NCBI RefSeq assembly: GCF_000187245.1
Contig: NC_027860.1
Location: 682,001-746,000 of the forward strand
DNA length: 64,000 bases
Direction: 5' to 3'
Source of the DNA: Ogataea parapolymorpha DL-1
Taxonomy: Eukaryota > Ascomycota > Pichiomycetes > Pichiales > Pichiaceae
Both the position numbers and the translations under genes were made by a program. Positions 26,189 through 35,026 of the stretch are shown here, piece after piece (the first letter of the stretch is position 1; every line of letters begins with the position of its first letter). Below the pieces are notes generated by a model. The model did no database searches. It was not told the DNA's origin and saw nothing but the letters and a program-made list of their open reading frames with translations.

Positions 26189-28621
26189 CTAGGGCAGGAA
26201 CGCAAAATCTCCCGTGTCGGCGAGCTGGTCGTTCTGCCACGGCCACGAAAACAGGTCCTCGGGCTGGGCGTAGCACGCTTCGTAGACCGGCAGCTGCGAC
26301 GCCGCGCTGGACTGTTTGTTGGCGCCCTGTAGCATCACGAGCCCCGTCTGCGGGATCTGCTGGCCGCTCTCGCCGGTCCAGACGGAGATGTTGTTGATCA
26401 TGGCTGTGGTGCGGCCCACAAACGGCATCATCTCGGGGATGTTGGGCACCGGCGTGATTGGGGCGGCCAGCGGCTGTGCAGACAGCTGCGGCGGGCTGAA
26501 GGTGTGTTCAGGTTGCAGCAATCGGAGCTGGGGCTGGGGCGACGCCGGTAGCGGCGACGCTGTCTGCGGTCGATTGAACAAGTTGGCTGTGCTGCGCAGA
26601 CTGGACGGCGACGACGTCACTCTGGGCGCCAGATACGAGTTCTGTGGCGGCAGCGGCGGCGAGTGGATCAGCAGGTGGCTCAGACCCTTTGGGATCGTGC
26701 TTCTTGTGAGCTGGCCACGCCGCTGCGACAGCTCCTCCTCCTCGCGTCGATCTGCGTCGGTCGGCTTCATGTTCAGCTCCGACTCCACGGTGTAGTGTTG
26801 GAGCGGCTTGCGCACCGTGGCCGGCGGCATCGCGTTTTGCGGCGTCTGCACCACTTCCGACGAGTCTGGCCCGCACCGCAAAATCAGATTGCCGATCGTG
26901 GCGGTCATCAGCTCCTCGAACGTTTCTCTAAACGAAAGCGCGAATTTGGTGCGCTCCGACATCACATACAGCGAGATGGAGCAGGCACGCAGATCGTCGA
27001 GCCCGGCAAACAGCGCCTCCGACACGACCGGCCGCGTGTGTTTTTTGTCGTCTCCGAGCAGCTTGCGGCGCATATCGTCGCGGTTTCTGTGCAACCATAG
27101 ACAATAGATCAGCGTGACTCCGGCAATAAATATGGTATGGATGTTGATGACAGAGTGGCCACGCACGGTCTTCTGGTGGAAAGCCTTGATGCTCTGGCAG
27201 ATCTGGCCCGCAGCGGCCTGGCACTCCTTGAAAAGACGGTCCTCGGGGTCCAGCAGCTCCAGAAATGGCTGGATCAGGTTCCGCACAGACCGGTAGTAAT
27301 ATATGCTCAAAGTCTCGTTTTCAATGCCCCTGCTGAACCCGTGGCACTCGTTGCGCCAGTCCTGCAACTGCTGGAAAAACCGCTCGACCGCAGGTAGCTG
27401 GTCTTTCGTGGTTATCGAAGTGCTGCCGAGAATATTGAGCTCCTCGATGAACCGCGCCTCGGTGCGACGGATCTTGATGATCTGATTGATAAATAGCTTG
27501 TCGTTCGGATGCAACGCGCGGGACGGCTCGTATTCGAACATCGGCAGATCTGCGTCCGTCAGGCGCTCCTTCAAAACGAACGGCTTGGAAATGGCAATGG
27601 CTATAGCTTTCTCCAGCAAATAGCAGCACCAGAACAGCCGCATCTGCCGATCGCGCTTCGCAGCACTCACGTTCTGGTAGCTGCTGCTCTTGTGCAGCCG
27701 CAGCTTGATGCACAGCTGCATCGCCTGGCCAATCACGTCGTACACGCCGTTGCTGTCCTTATCGTTGCGGATCAGGTTGCACGTGATCAGCACCAGCAGC
27801 TCGATCTTCTGTGTGCTGTGCACGTTCTCGAACATGAGGATGTGGCGCAGCGCGGCCGAAAAGAACCGCAGCGGCTCGGGGCCCTTGTATTTGCCCGTCG
27901 TCTCGTGCAACGTCGAGCTAAGCGTGAACACCAGAAACATCCTTGCACAGTTGAAATGGTAGTCGTCCGTAGACCTGGGTGCCACACGGTTGTAGTAGTC
28001 GTTCTGGAAGTTGAGCAGGTCCTGCTCGTTGAGCATCGGGAATTTGTACTGCAGCAGCGCAAAATATATGTCGACCAGCTGTTTCGCCAGTTTCAGGTCG
28101 ATGTCGAAAATTGGCTCTTTTTTGAAAAAATCTTTGAGTCGCAGCCCGGCCAGCATGGAACGGTCGTATTTCTCGCCGTGCTCCATGAAAAACTCGTCAA
28201 ACGGCTTGCCCAGCGTATCCTTGTAGGGGTTCAGCGACACCTGTGGCTCATCTGTGCGCATCAGCGGCCGGATCTTTCTGTACTTGGAGGGCGGTTCTGC
28301 CGCTTCTTCTTTATTTCGGGCCTCCAGCAGCTTCTCCAGCTGCTGCACCTTTTTCTCCAGAAAAACCGTGTACTCACTCTTTACGTTAGTCCTGTTGCTC
28401 GTGCCATACCGTGGGGGCTGCACACAAGTGGTTTGCGACTTGATACAGTTGGTGCAGCTGGGCGAGCGCTGGTCGCACTTCTGCTTTCGTTTCTGGCACA
28501 GGTAACACGACGTGGACCGGCCCTTCTTGTCCTTGATCTGAACGGGCGCTGGCGACGTGCTGTTGAGATCGGTCTGTGGCGTCAAAAGCGTCGGGATCGA
28601 TTCCATTTCGGCTGGTGACAT
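26189..28621 (-). CDS. Zn2Cys6 binuclear-cluster transcription factor
   Basis: The protein is 810 aa. The zinc cluster has cysteines at 39, 42, 49, 56, 59 and 66 (CX2CX6CX6CX2CX6C), then a short linker and a coiled-coil dimerisation helix (FLEKKVQQLEKLLEARNKEE, ~93-112). The fungal-specific middle homology region spans roughly 150-550 (RMFLVFTLSSTLH, RDRQMRLFWCCYLLEKAIA). The C-terminus is Gln/Pro/Ser-rich and acidic (PEDLFSWPW), a likely activation domain. It binds DNA in the nucleus. I cannot assign an orthologue among the many yeast family members. The poly-A run 28669-28680 sits in its 5' flank. Confidence 0.88.
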   Translation of the reverse strand: MSPAEMESIPTLLTPQTDLNSTSPAPVQIKDKKGRSTSCYLCQKRKQKCDQRSPSCTNCIKSQTTCVQPPRYGTSNRTNVKSEYTVFLEKKVQQLEKLLEARNKEEAAEPPSKYRKIRPLMRTDEPQVSLNPYKDTLGKPFDEFFMEHGEKYDRSMLAGLRLKDFFKKEPIFDIDLKLAKQLVDIYFALLQYKFPMLNEQDLLNFQNDYYNRVAPRSTDDYHFNCARMFLVFTLSSTLHETTGKYKGPEPLRFFSAALRHILMFENVHSTQKIELLVLITCNLIRNDKDSNGVYDVIGQAMQLCIKLRLHKSSSYQNVSAAKRDRQMRLFWCCYLLEKAIAIAISKPFVLKERLTDADLPMFEYEPSRALHPNDKLFINQIIKIRRTEARFIEELNILGSTSITTKDQLPAVERFFQQLQDWRNECHGFSRGIENETLSIYYYRSVRNLIQPFLELLDPEDRLFKECQAAAGQICQSIKAFHQKTVRGHSVINIHTIFIAGVTLIYCLWLHRNRDDMRRKLLGDDKKHTRPVVSEALFAGLDDLRACSISLYVMSERTKFALSFRETFEELMTATIGNLILRCGPDSSEVVQTPQNAMPPATVRKPLQHYTVESELNMKPTDADRREEEELSQRRGQLTRSTIPKGLSHLLIHSPPLPPQNSYLAPRVTSSPSSLRSTANLFNRPQTASPLPASPQPQLRLLQPEHTFSPPQLSAQPLAAPITPVPNIPEMMPFVGRTTAMINNISVWTGESGQQIPQTGLVMLQGANKQSSAASQLPVYEACYAQPEDLFSWPWQNDQLADTGDFAFLP

Positions 28622-28736
28622 CTAATCTCACCCGGTAGACACCCCTATCTTCTATTATCTATTGGCTAAAAAAAAAAAAAGACATTTTTCGGTCTCCGCC
28701 AGCACACCCCGCGAGGAACCCTGCAGCATACCCCAC

Positions 28737-31652
28737 TTAAACATTTTCCAGACCGCTCAGTCCGTTGAGTCCAAAAAGGAAGCCCAGCTCCACGCGACTC
28801 AACCGGTTCACCTGCTGCCGGGCCGTTGGATCCAGCGCGCTCTCCACCAACTTCTCCTTTTCCGCCTGTAGCTCGATAATCCGGTCCTCCACCGTGTTCC
28901 TGATCAAGATCCGGTGCACGTACACCTCGCGCACCTGCGAGATGCGGTGAACACGGTCCTGGGCCTGTTTCTCCACAAACGGGTTCCAGAAAGGCTCTAG
29001 GATGATCACATGCGACGCACACGTCAGTGTCAGACCGACATTTCCGGCCTTGAGCGACAGCAGCATCACTTTTTTGTTTGGGTCCTGGTAGAAGGTGGCG
29101 ACGCTCGCGCTCTTGGCCTCCACGTTCATTGACCCGTCGTATCGTAGATACTCGATCCCGTGGTCCCGCAGAAACAGCTCCAGAATGTCAAAGAGCACCA
29201 TAAACTGCGAAAACACAATCACCTTTTCTCCCGGCTTCGTCTCCAAGATATCTTTGATCAGCGTCAAGCACCGCTCGATCTTGGCCGACACCTCCAGCTG
29301 GCCGCCCTCGCTGGCTATCATGCCTTTTATCTTCTCTATCCGCTGGGCGCTGTTCAAAGACTGAGTCTGGATATTGAACTGTTTTTGCACATCTCTCCAT
29401 TCCAGCCGTTTGTTGCACACCGAATCAAACACCAGAAGCTCCACACATAGACTCTCGCTGCTGGACTTGTTGCACGTTTTGCATCGCGCAGACCGCACTC
29501 CGTTCCAGACCGTCTCTGTGTTGTCTTCGAAAAATTGTTCCTGACAGTCTCTGCACACCGCGTGGCCACAGCTTCCAAGCAGAATAACATTGGCGTCCGC
29601 CTCGATCACATCAAAACACATCTGGCACGAAAACCCACTCTTCCACTGTTCGTTGATCTGGTCGCACAAAGTCCGGTCAAATCTCTTGGCCGTCTCGAAC
29701 CCGTTCTTGATCGTGCTCACTTTGAACTCTCTCTCTTTGTTCTCGCCAATCTTCACCAGAAACTTGTGGTCGCACGCCTGTCTGAGTCGCAGCAACAGCG
29801 TGAGGATAGCACTGTATCCGCCCTTGTGCTTGTGGCCGTCGCCAGACCCGGCCAGGATTCTCTTCGCAGTGTCGGCAGACTGCGCCTCGAGGTTGTAGTA
29901 GAACTTGCGCTCGTCCTCCTTCATCTCCACGTGGTTGACCACCACGTGTTTCTCAGGTAGCTGCAAGATCGGCTTGCCGTCAATGAGAGTCTTCTTCGTC
30001 CGACGAAGCAGAATCGCCGTCAACAGGGCCTGCACGGTCTGCACACCGCGCGTCTCGCCGCCGTACTTGCTTCGCAACGCATTCGAGATGCGCTCTTTGA
30101 ACCGCGCCTCCTCGCAATACGGCTTGATCTTCAAAAACCGCAAAATCGGATACAGCTCGTCAATGTTGTTTTGGATTGGCGTACCAGAGAGACACCATCT
30201 GTATTTGGAGTCGAGCAACGCGACCGCCTTGGACGTCTGCGTGAGCTTGTTCTTTATGGCCTGGGCCTCGTCGAGTATGATGCGGTGGAAAACGGCGTCC
30301 GAAGTGTAGAATGGCGACCGGTAGTGCGAGCCACCGTCGTCGCGTTCCGGTAGCGTGGCCTTCTTGGTTTTCAGCTCCTCGAGAGCCAAACGGTAGTGTT
30401 TCTTCATCTCGGACGTGAGCGTGTTGTAAGACACCAGAACCACATCGTACCGCGTCATCTCCTTGAACGTGTTTAGCTTGTTGCCCTGGTGGAATATAAA
30501 ATAGCTTGTCTGCGACTGTTTTTTTAGCTTGAAGTCGAGCTCCTGCCCCCACTGCTGGAGCAGCGAAACTGGTGCCACCACCAGATTCGTCTTGCACTCA
30601 TCGAGACCGGCCTTGTTGGCGGCCATCAACGCAATTGCCTGCACCGTTTTGCCCAATCCCATGTCGTCTGCAAGAATTCCGCCCTTATTAGCGGACTCCT
30701 CCATGCTGAGCATCCACTTGAGCCCGATTTTCTGGTGTTTGAGCAGCGCCACGCTCAGATCTTCAGGGTCGCGAACGTCTCCGTCCTCGTATGCCTCGTC
30801 GGGCTTGATGGTGTCGAGAAGATGCTGGATATCGTCTGCGTCCGAATAATTGTTAAATCGCTGCATATACGGATTGAAAGCGTAGGTATCGTAAGTTCTG
30901 GCTGAAGAGCCTGAATTCTCCGGCTCCCCGTAGTATCTGGGCAGCGAGTCGCCTTGGACGGCCGGCCGCGGATTAAAATGGTGCTCGTATTGGCACAGTA
31001 ACTGAATCTTTTCGCTCGTGATTCTAATTTTCATGAAATGGCGTTCTATCTTTGCGCTGATCGCCGTCTCCATCCGCTGGAAATGGTCGGTCTTTTTCGG
31101 GTCATTGCGGCATGCGTCGGTCGTTAGGTATTTGATCACCGCCGTGCGCCGCTCCATCAGTCTTTTCACATTTTCGTTTAGCCTGTGCAAGTACTCCCGT
31201 GCCTGGACAAGCACGTTTCTCAAACCCTCGGCAGTGGTAGGCAACGGCTCCCTAAGAGCATGCGGCTGACTGGAAGGCTTCGTCGTGGGCGGACTGATAT
31301 TGGTCGACTTGACAAAAACCACGTCGTCCTCGTGGTCCATGTCGTCGTTGTGGCCGTCGTCGTTATCTGTGTAATCCCGTTTCTCATTGGCTGGCGGGGG
31401 CTCCTCCTCTTCTGCGTCAGACGTCAAATCGATCACCTCTGATTTGAACGCCGGCTCTAGTTTTTGCCGCTTCGTCTCGTCTCTTATCCCATCCTTTCTT
31501 CTGTACGGCGCAACAAAACGGTGCATCGCAGGCACCTGGGGCGAAACCAGAGAGGACACGGGGGAAGTTTCGGACGAGTCGCGCACGGGGCGGTCGTCGT
31601 GGCGCGGCGACAGCTCGGAAACATCGAGTATTTGCACCTCGTCAGAAGACAT
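28737..31652 (-). CDS. ULS1: SNF2-family ATPase with RING finger, Uls1-like STUbL/translocase
   Basis: The product is 971 aa from the ATG at 31652 (MSSDEVQ); a longer frame would overlap SEC72. SNF2 motifs are DDMGLGKT at 329-336, DEAQ at 461-464, SGTPIQNN near 489, and C-terminal helicase motifs (VIVFSQF, LSLKAGNVGLTLT, QAQDRVHRISQ). A C3HC4 RING (C676 to ~C727, CQMCFDVIE...CKTC) is inserted between the RecA lobes. Two SUMO-interaction-like motifs lie near the N-terminus (VQILDVSEL, and VIDLTSD followed by acidic residues). This is the plan of Uls1/Rad16-type proteins. Uls1 clears SUMO conjugates and counters non-productive DNA binding. The S. cerevisiae protein is much longer (~1,600 aa). 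Confidence 0.78.
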   Translation of the reverse strand: MSSDEVQILDVSELSPRHDDRPVRDSSETSPVSSLVSPQVPAMHRFVAPYRRKDGIRDETKRQKLEPAFKSEVIDLTSDAEEEEPPPANEKRDYTDNDDGHNDDMDHEDDVVFVKSTNISPPTTKPSSQPHALREPLPTTAEGLRNVLVQAREYLHRLNENVKRLMERRTAVIKYLTTDACRNDPKKTDHFQRMETAISAKIERHFMKIRITSEKIQLLCQYEHHFNPRPAVQGDSLPRYYGEPENSGSSARTYDTYAFNPYMQRFNNYSDADDIQHLLDTIKPDEAYEDGDVRDPEDLSVALLKHQKIGLKWMLSMEESANKGGILADDMGLGKTVQAIALMAANKAGLDECKTNLVVAPVSLLQQWGQELDFKLKKQSQTSYFIFHQGNKLNTFKEMTRYDVVLVSYNTLTSEMKKHYRLALEELKTKKATLPERDDGGSHYRSPFYTSDAVFHRIILDEAQAIKNKLTQTSKAVALLDSKYRWCLSGTPIQNNIDELYPILRFLKIKPYCEEARFKERISNALRSKYGGETRGVQTVQALLTAILLRRTKKTLIDGKPILQLPEKHVVVNHVEMKEDERKFYYNLEAQSADTAKRILAGSGDGHKHKGGYSAILTLLLRLRQACDHKFLVKIGENKEREFKVSTIKNGFETAKRFDRTLCDQINEQWKSGFSCQMCFDVIEADANVILLGSCGHAVCRDCQEQFFEDNTETVWNGVRSARCKTCNKSSSESLCVELLVFDSVCNKRLEWRDVQKQFNIQTQSLNSAQRIEKIKGMIASEGGQLEVSAKIERCLTLIKDILETKPGEKVIVFSQFMVLFDILELFLRDHGIEYLRYDGSMNVEAKSASVATFYQDPNKKVMLLSLKAGNVGLTLTCASHVIILEPFWNPFVEKQAQDRVHRISQVREVYVHRILIRNTVEDRIIELQAEKEKLVESALDPTARQQVNRLSRVELGFLFGLNGLSGLENV

Positions 31653-31723
31653 GGCAAACAAAATAATACAAAATAAATTGCATGTTACACAGCCGCAATA
31701 TTTTCTCCAATACACTATGTAAC

Positions 31724-32329
31724 TCACAGGTCTCCGTTCTCCTCGTCGATCAGACGCTGGACGTTCCCGAGCTCTTCGGCCAGCTTGGAGTGCGACGGAT
31801 TAAAACAAAGGCCTCTTTCGAGATCAGACTTGGCAGCGAGCAGGTTGCCCAGCTTCATCTGGCAAACACCCTTCCGGAGATGGTTTTCCGGGATGTTCGC
31901 GGCCAGCTGGCACAGCAGTTCGGCATCCACATACGCGTCGAGCCAGTTTTCGAGCATCATGTTGGCATCGCAGCGGCCAACAAGACAGATCAGCACCTCG
32001 CTGACCGTCATTTGGAAGTTTTCGAATTTCGGTCTTGCAGCGGCCAGACCGAGCGCAACGCCGAACTGTTTGGCCGCATCCGCGTACTTCTTTGTCCGCA
32101 TCGACGCAGCCGCGCTCTCGTGCATTTTTTTGATCATCATGCTCAGGTTTTTGGTGTAGTTTTCTCTTGTTGGCAATGGAGGAACGTCGACGTTGGCATT
32201 GACGTAGTCCTTTATCAACGTGTTTAGTTGGGAGACCTCCAACTGTAGATCTTCGTACGCGGCGGCCGACGTGTCTTCCGCCAACGACACTTTCTTCGAG
32301 GCGGAATCGTAGACCAAAGGAAGAGACAT
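31724..32329 (-). CDS. SEC72: Sec63-complex TPR subunit Sec72
   Basis: The product is 201 aa. The N-terminal segment starts with MSLPLVYDSASKKVSLA, followed by TPR-type helices (~65-190: AKQFGVALGLAAARP, ENWLDAYVDAELLCQLA, LRKGVCQMKLGNLLAAKSDL). This matches the Sec72 layout (193 aa in S. cerevisiae). It is a cytosolic, peripheral subunit of the Sec63 complex that docks Ssa1/Hsp70 during post-translational ER import. It shares a 64-bp divergent promoter with YHC1. HRI1, reported to bind Sec72, lies 2 kb away. Confidence 0.85.
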   Translation of the reverse strand: MSLPLVYDSASKKVSLAEDTSAAAYEDLQLEVSQLNTLIKDYVNANVDVPPLPTRENYTKNLSMMIKKMHESAAASMRTKKYADAAKQFGVALGLAAARPKFENFQMTVSEVLICLVGRCDANMMLENWLDAYVDAELLCQLAANIPENHLRKGVCQMKLGNLLAAKSDLERGLCFNPSHSKLAEELGNVQRLIDEENGDL

Positions 32330-32393
32330 GAATAAAATAATTAATTTATTTATTTAAATTGAATTAAAATAATTGATTTAGGCATTATTTGGT
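32330..32393. promoter_or_regulatory. 64-bp AT-rich bidirectional promoter SEC72/YHC1
   Basis: The sequence between the two start codons is nearly all A/T (repeats of TTTATTTA and AATTAAAAT), with a single GC island close to the YHC1 ATG. Confidence 0.55.
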
Positions 32394-32771
32394 ATGCCCA
32401 AGTACTACTGTGACTACTGCAAATCGTACCTGACGCACGACTCACTGAGTGTGCGTAAGTCGCATTTGCAGGGCCGCAACCACCTGACGTTTTATTGCGA
32501 GTACTACGAGGAGATAGCCCGTGAAAATGGCCTGCTGGAGACCCAGGAGCTGCCGTGGGAGTACAGTCTGGAGACGCACTACGCGGGGATGCCAGGCTCG
32601 CGCACGCAGAAAAATGGGCTGAAATTGCCACCGCCACCCACGTTGCAGGGCTTCCCCAACCCGCCACCCAGGGCCACGTACTACGACCAGGTGGAGGAGA
32701 AGCGGGTGATCGCCGAGTGGAAGAAGGCCACCGAGCCGGCGACAGAATTGGGTGGTCCCACGAGAAAATAG
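32394..32771 (+). CDS. YHC1: U1 snRNP protein C
   Basis: The product is 125 aa. The C2H2 zinc finger is N-terminal: MPKYYCDYCKSYLTHDS, then RKSHLQGRNH. A helix (YYEEIARENG) and a Pro-rich tail (PPPPTLQGFPNPPP) follow. U1C stabilises the U1 snRNA/5' splice-site duplex. The length is shorter than S. cerevisiae Yhc1 (231 aa) and closer to human U1C (159 aa). Confidence 0.94.
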   Translation: MPKYYCDYCKSYLTHDSLSVRKSHLQGRNHLTFYCEYYEEIARENGLLETQELPWEYSLETHYAGMPGSRTQKNGLKLPPPPTLQGFPNPPPRATYYDQVEEKRVIAEWKKATEPATELGGPTRK

Positions 32772-32921
32772 AGCGGCTAGTGGATACAGCAGCCCGGCAA
32801 TGTGTAGAGTATTTATTCGAGATGGGCCATTTTGTGGTCGTGCGCCGAACAACAAATTTTTCCTTGATTTTGCTGGATAAAACTGAAAGGCGTGCCTTTG
32901 TTTATCAATAATTTTAGCAAT

Positions 32922-33612
32922 ATGTCGGCTCAACAACAAGTTCCTACATTCAAGCTCGTTTTGGTCGGAGACGGTGGTACCGGTAAGGTAAGTAGCACAC
33001 AGGCGTTGGCACACTAACAAAATATAGACCACTTTCGTCAAGAGACACCTGACTGGTGAATTTGAAAAAAAATACATGGCCACCTCCGGTGTCGAGGTCC
33101 ACCCAATGTCGTTCTACACCAACTTCGGTGAGATCAGATTCGACGTCTGGGACACTGCCGGACAGGAGAAATTCGGTGGATTGAGAGACGGTTACTACAT
33201 CAACGGTCAATGTGGTATCATCATGTTCGACGTCACCTCTAGAATCACGTACAAGAACGTTCCAAACTGGCACAGAGACCTGGTCAGAGTGTGTGAGAAC
33301 ATCCCTATTGTCTTGTGTGGTAACAAAGTCGACGTCAAGGAGAGAAAGGTCAAGGCCAAGACCATCACCTTCCACAGAAAGAAGAACTTGCAATACTTTG
33401 ACATCTCTGCCAAGTCGAACTACAACTTCGAGAAGCCGTTCCTATGGCTCGCCAGAAAGCTCGTCGGCAACTCCCAGCTCGAGTTTGTCGAGTCGCCGGC
33501 CCTGGCTCCTCCGGAAGTTTCTGTCGACGCCGACCTGATGGCCAAGTACCAGGCCGAGATGGACCAGGCTGCGGCCATGCCACTGCCTGACGAGGACGAC
33601 GCCGACCTTTAA
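32922..33612 (+). CDS. GSP1: Ran GTPase Gsp1
   Basis: Exon 1 is 32922-32987, the intron 32988-33027 and exon 2 33028-33612. The product is 216 aa. The P-loop GDGGTGKT is split by the intron right after the Lys codon. Other motifs are switch [21 protein letters not shown], and the acidic tail LPDEDDADL. It governs nuclear transport and spindle functions. Near switch I the sequence reads [13 protein letters not shown], where Ran proteins usually have I/L after AT, so Ser is unusual there. Codon bias is extreme (AGA arginine, TCC/GTC), as expected for an abundant protein. Confidence 0.97.
32988..33027 (+). other. 40-nt spliceosomal intron in GSP1
   Basis: The elements are GTAAGT, CTAAC at 33014-33018 and TAG. 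It lies exactly between the Lys and Thr codons of the P-loop. The joined protein is Ran without a gap. Confidence 0.95.
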
Positions 33613-33767
33613 ATAGAGTAAGGTTAAGTAATTAGGTCCTGAGCGGTGTAGGGATGAAGAGCCAATAATTGTTTCGCCAGCTGTTCGGTTACGCAGCCCT
33701 TTCTTTCTCTCTCATCCAACGAAAATTCTCCGTTCCTATTCGTATACACCAATTTGACCGATCCAAA

Positions 33768-34154
33768 ATGTTGAACATTGTCGCCAGGTCTTCAGTACGT
33801 GCTCTCCAGAATGCCATTGCTAACCCGCAGAAGCTTGTTTTCCGCCAGAATGCCAGATTCCTCTCGGTTTCGGCCGTTAGAAACAACCTTGTGACCGATC
33901 TCTACGTCAAGGAACTCAAGGCTTTCAAGCCTACTCCTGCCTCTGCCGCCGATGCTGAGGCCGCTACCAAGCCATGGAAGCTCCCACAAGCCGCCAAGAT
34001 CCCATCTTTGGAGGGTGAGGGCGCCGACGCGCTGGCCGAGTACGACTCTGCCAAGGTCGAGGTCGTCGAGGCTTCCGGCGAGACCGCTGCCGAGGAGTAC
34101 AACCCAGACGACTGGTTTGTGTTTGAAGAGGAGGAGGAGCCGGGACATCACTGA
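33768..34154 (+). CDS. ATP14: Mitochondrial F1Fo-ATP synthase subunit h
   Basis: The product is 128 aa from the ATG at 33768 (MLNIVARSSVRALQ). The frame is open further upstream, but this start gives a proper presequence with Arg residues and FLSVSAVR near the cleavage site. The mature part has the family block VTDLYVKELKAF, then KPWKLPQAAKIP, and a very acidic end (NPDDWFVFEEEEEPG). It is the fungal counterpart of metazoan F6 in the peripheral stalk, essential for respiration. Size matches S. cerevisiae Atp14 (124 aa). Confidence 0.92.
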   Translation: MLNIVARSSVRALQNAIANPQKLVFRQNARFLSVSAVRNNLVTDLYVKELKAFKPTPASAADAEAATKPWKLPQAAKIPSLEGEGADALAEYDSAKVEVVEASGETAAEEYNPDDWFVFEEEEEPGHH

Positions 34155-34239
34155 ACAGCCGGAGCACCACAGAATTCATGAGTAGATCGTTAGAGAAATA
34201 CAAGTCGAGTTGTCTAAGTACGGATTGGCTAAAAGTTAC

Positions 34240-34968
34240 TTATTCTAAAACCTCCCACGTAACAGGGCCTCTGGAAATAGTGGCCCCCACTGCTGGGTTC
34301 TCCCCCACCGGGAACATGGAGCAATCGCCATGCTGTAGCACAGGGTTCCAATGGCCGTCGAAAAACACCCTCAGGACGGAAATCGGGGTATCGAGGTTGT
34401 CCTTATTCCAGAACACACCCTGTGCCCAGTTGCCGACGCGGACGAACCGGCCTTCGCCCCCATTTTTCACGTCAAAGAGGCGCGACTCTGCCGCGACGGT
34501 CGACCCGGCCTGCACCTTGTGTTGCGGCGTCGTTTTCCACGGATCCAGCGTCACCCATCTCTCTTCGTACTGCTCCACTTTGCCCGACGCTGCGTTGTGC
34601 ATGGCTCCCGTTTCGCGGCGAGTTCCGTCCTGCAACGTCTCGAAATGGCCGATATCTTTAGGGATGTCGCTTTTGAGTGGGTATTGCACGGTCTGGCCGG
34701 CCAGTTCGAGTTTCCTGCACTCGCACCAGCGGCGGATATACTCTGAGTCGAAGAAATCGTGCGAGAACTCGATCTGCGAGCCGTCAGGGGCCAGAAGCCG
34801 CGCAGAGCCAGCGAAGGCCCATTCGAAGGGGAAGTCGCCGCGGGGCGTTAACAAGGGCCGCACGTCGACAAAACGCTCGCTCGGCGTGCTGAGCACCATC
34901 GTCGAGGTCTTTTCGTCCGGCTTTGGAGACGACTCCCAAGCAATTGACAATCTTGCGGAGATGCTCAT
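34240..34968 (-). CDS. HRI1: Hri1-family protein
   Basis: The product is 242 aa with the family signature FPFEWAFAGSA near residues 46-56. GRFVRVGNWAQGVFWNKDN and a final GPVTWEVLE also fit S. cerevisiae Hri1 (244 aa). Hri1 is a two-barrel protein reported to interact with Hrr25 and Sec72; its biochemical role is unknown. The start codons of HRI1 and PET123 are 58 bp apart. Confidence 0.9.
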   Translation of the reverse strand: MSISARLSIAWESSPKPDEKTSTMVLSTPSERFVDVRPLLTPRGDFPFEWAFAGSARLLAPDGSQIEFSHDFFDSEYIRRWCECRKLELAGQTVQYPLKSDIPKDIGHFETLQDGTRRETGAMHNAASGKVEQYEERWVTLDPWKTTPQHKVQAGSTVAAESRLFDVKNGGEGRFVRVGNWAQGVFWNKDNLDTPISVLRVFFDGHWNPVLQHGDCSMFPVGENPAVGATISRGPVTWEVLE

Positions 34969-35026
34969 GGACGATCGACGCGAAATTTAACAAAAATTAA
35001 AATTTTTTACCAATTTTCAACTCACC
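34969..35026. promoter_or_regulatory. 58-bp bidirectional promoter HRI1/PET123
   Basis: This short divergent gap has an AT-rich core (AACAAAAATTAAAATTTTTTACC) that must serve both genes unless regulatory sequence lies in the coding regions. Confidence 0.55.

Noticed and set aside
27509..28618. 369-codon frame antisense to the Zn2Cys6 factor
   Set aside because: It has no motif and an unusual Val/Gln/Leu composition, and it overlaps a complete zinc-cluster protein.
31653..31727. 25-residue N-terminal extension of the ULS1-like protein
   Set aside because: It would overlap the SEC72 stop region and has no support. The ATG at 31652 starts the acidic N-terminus with a SIM-like motif.
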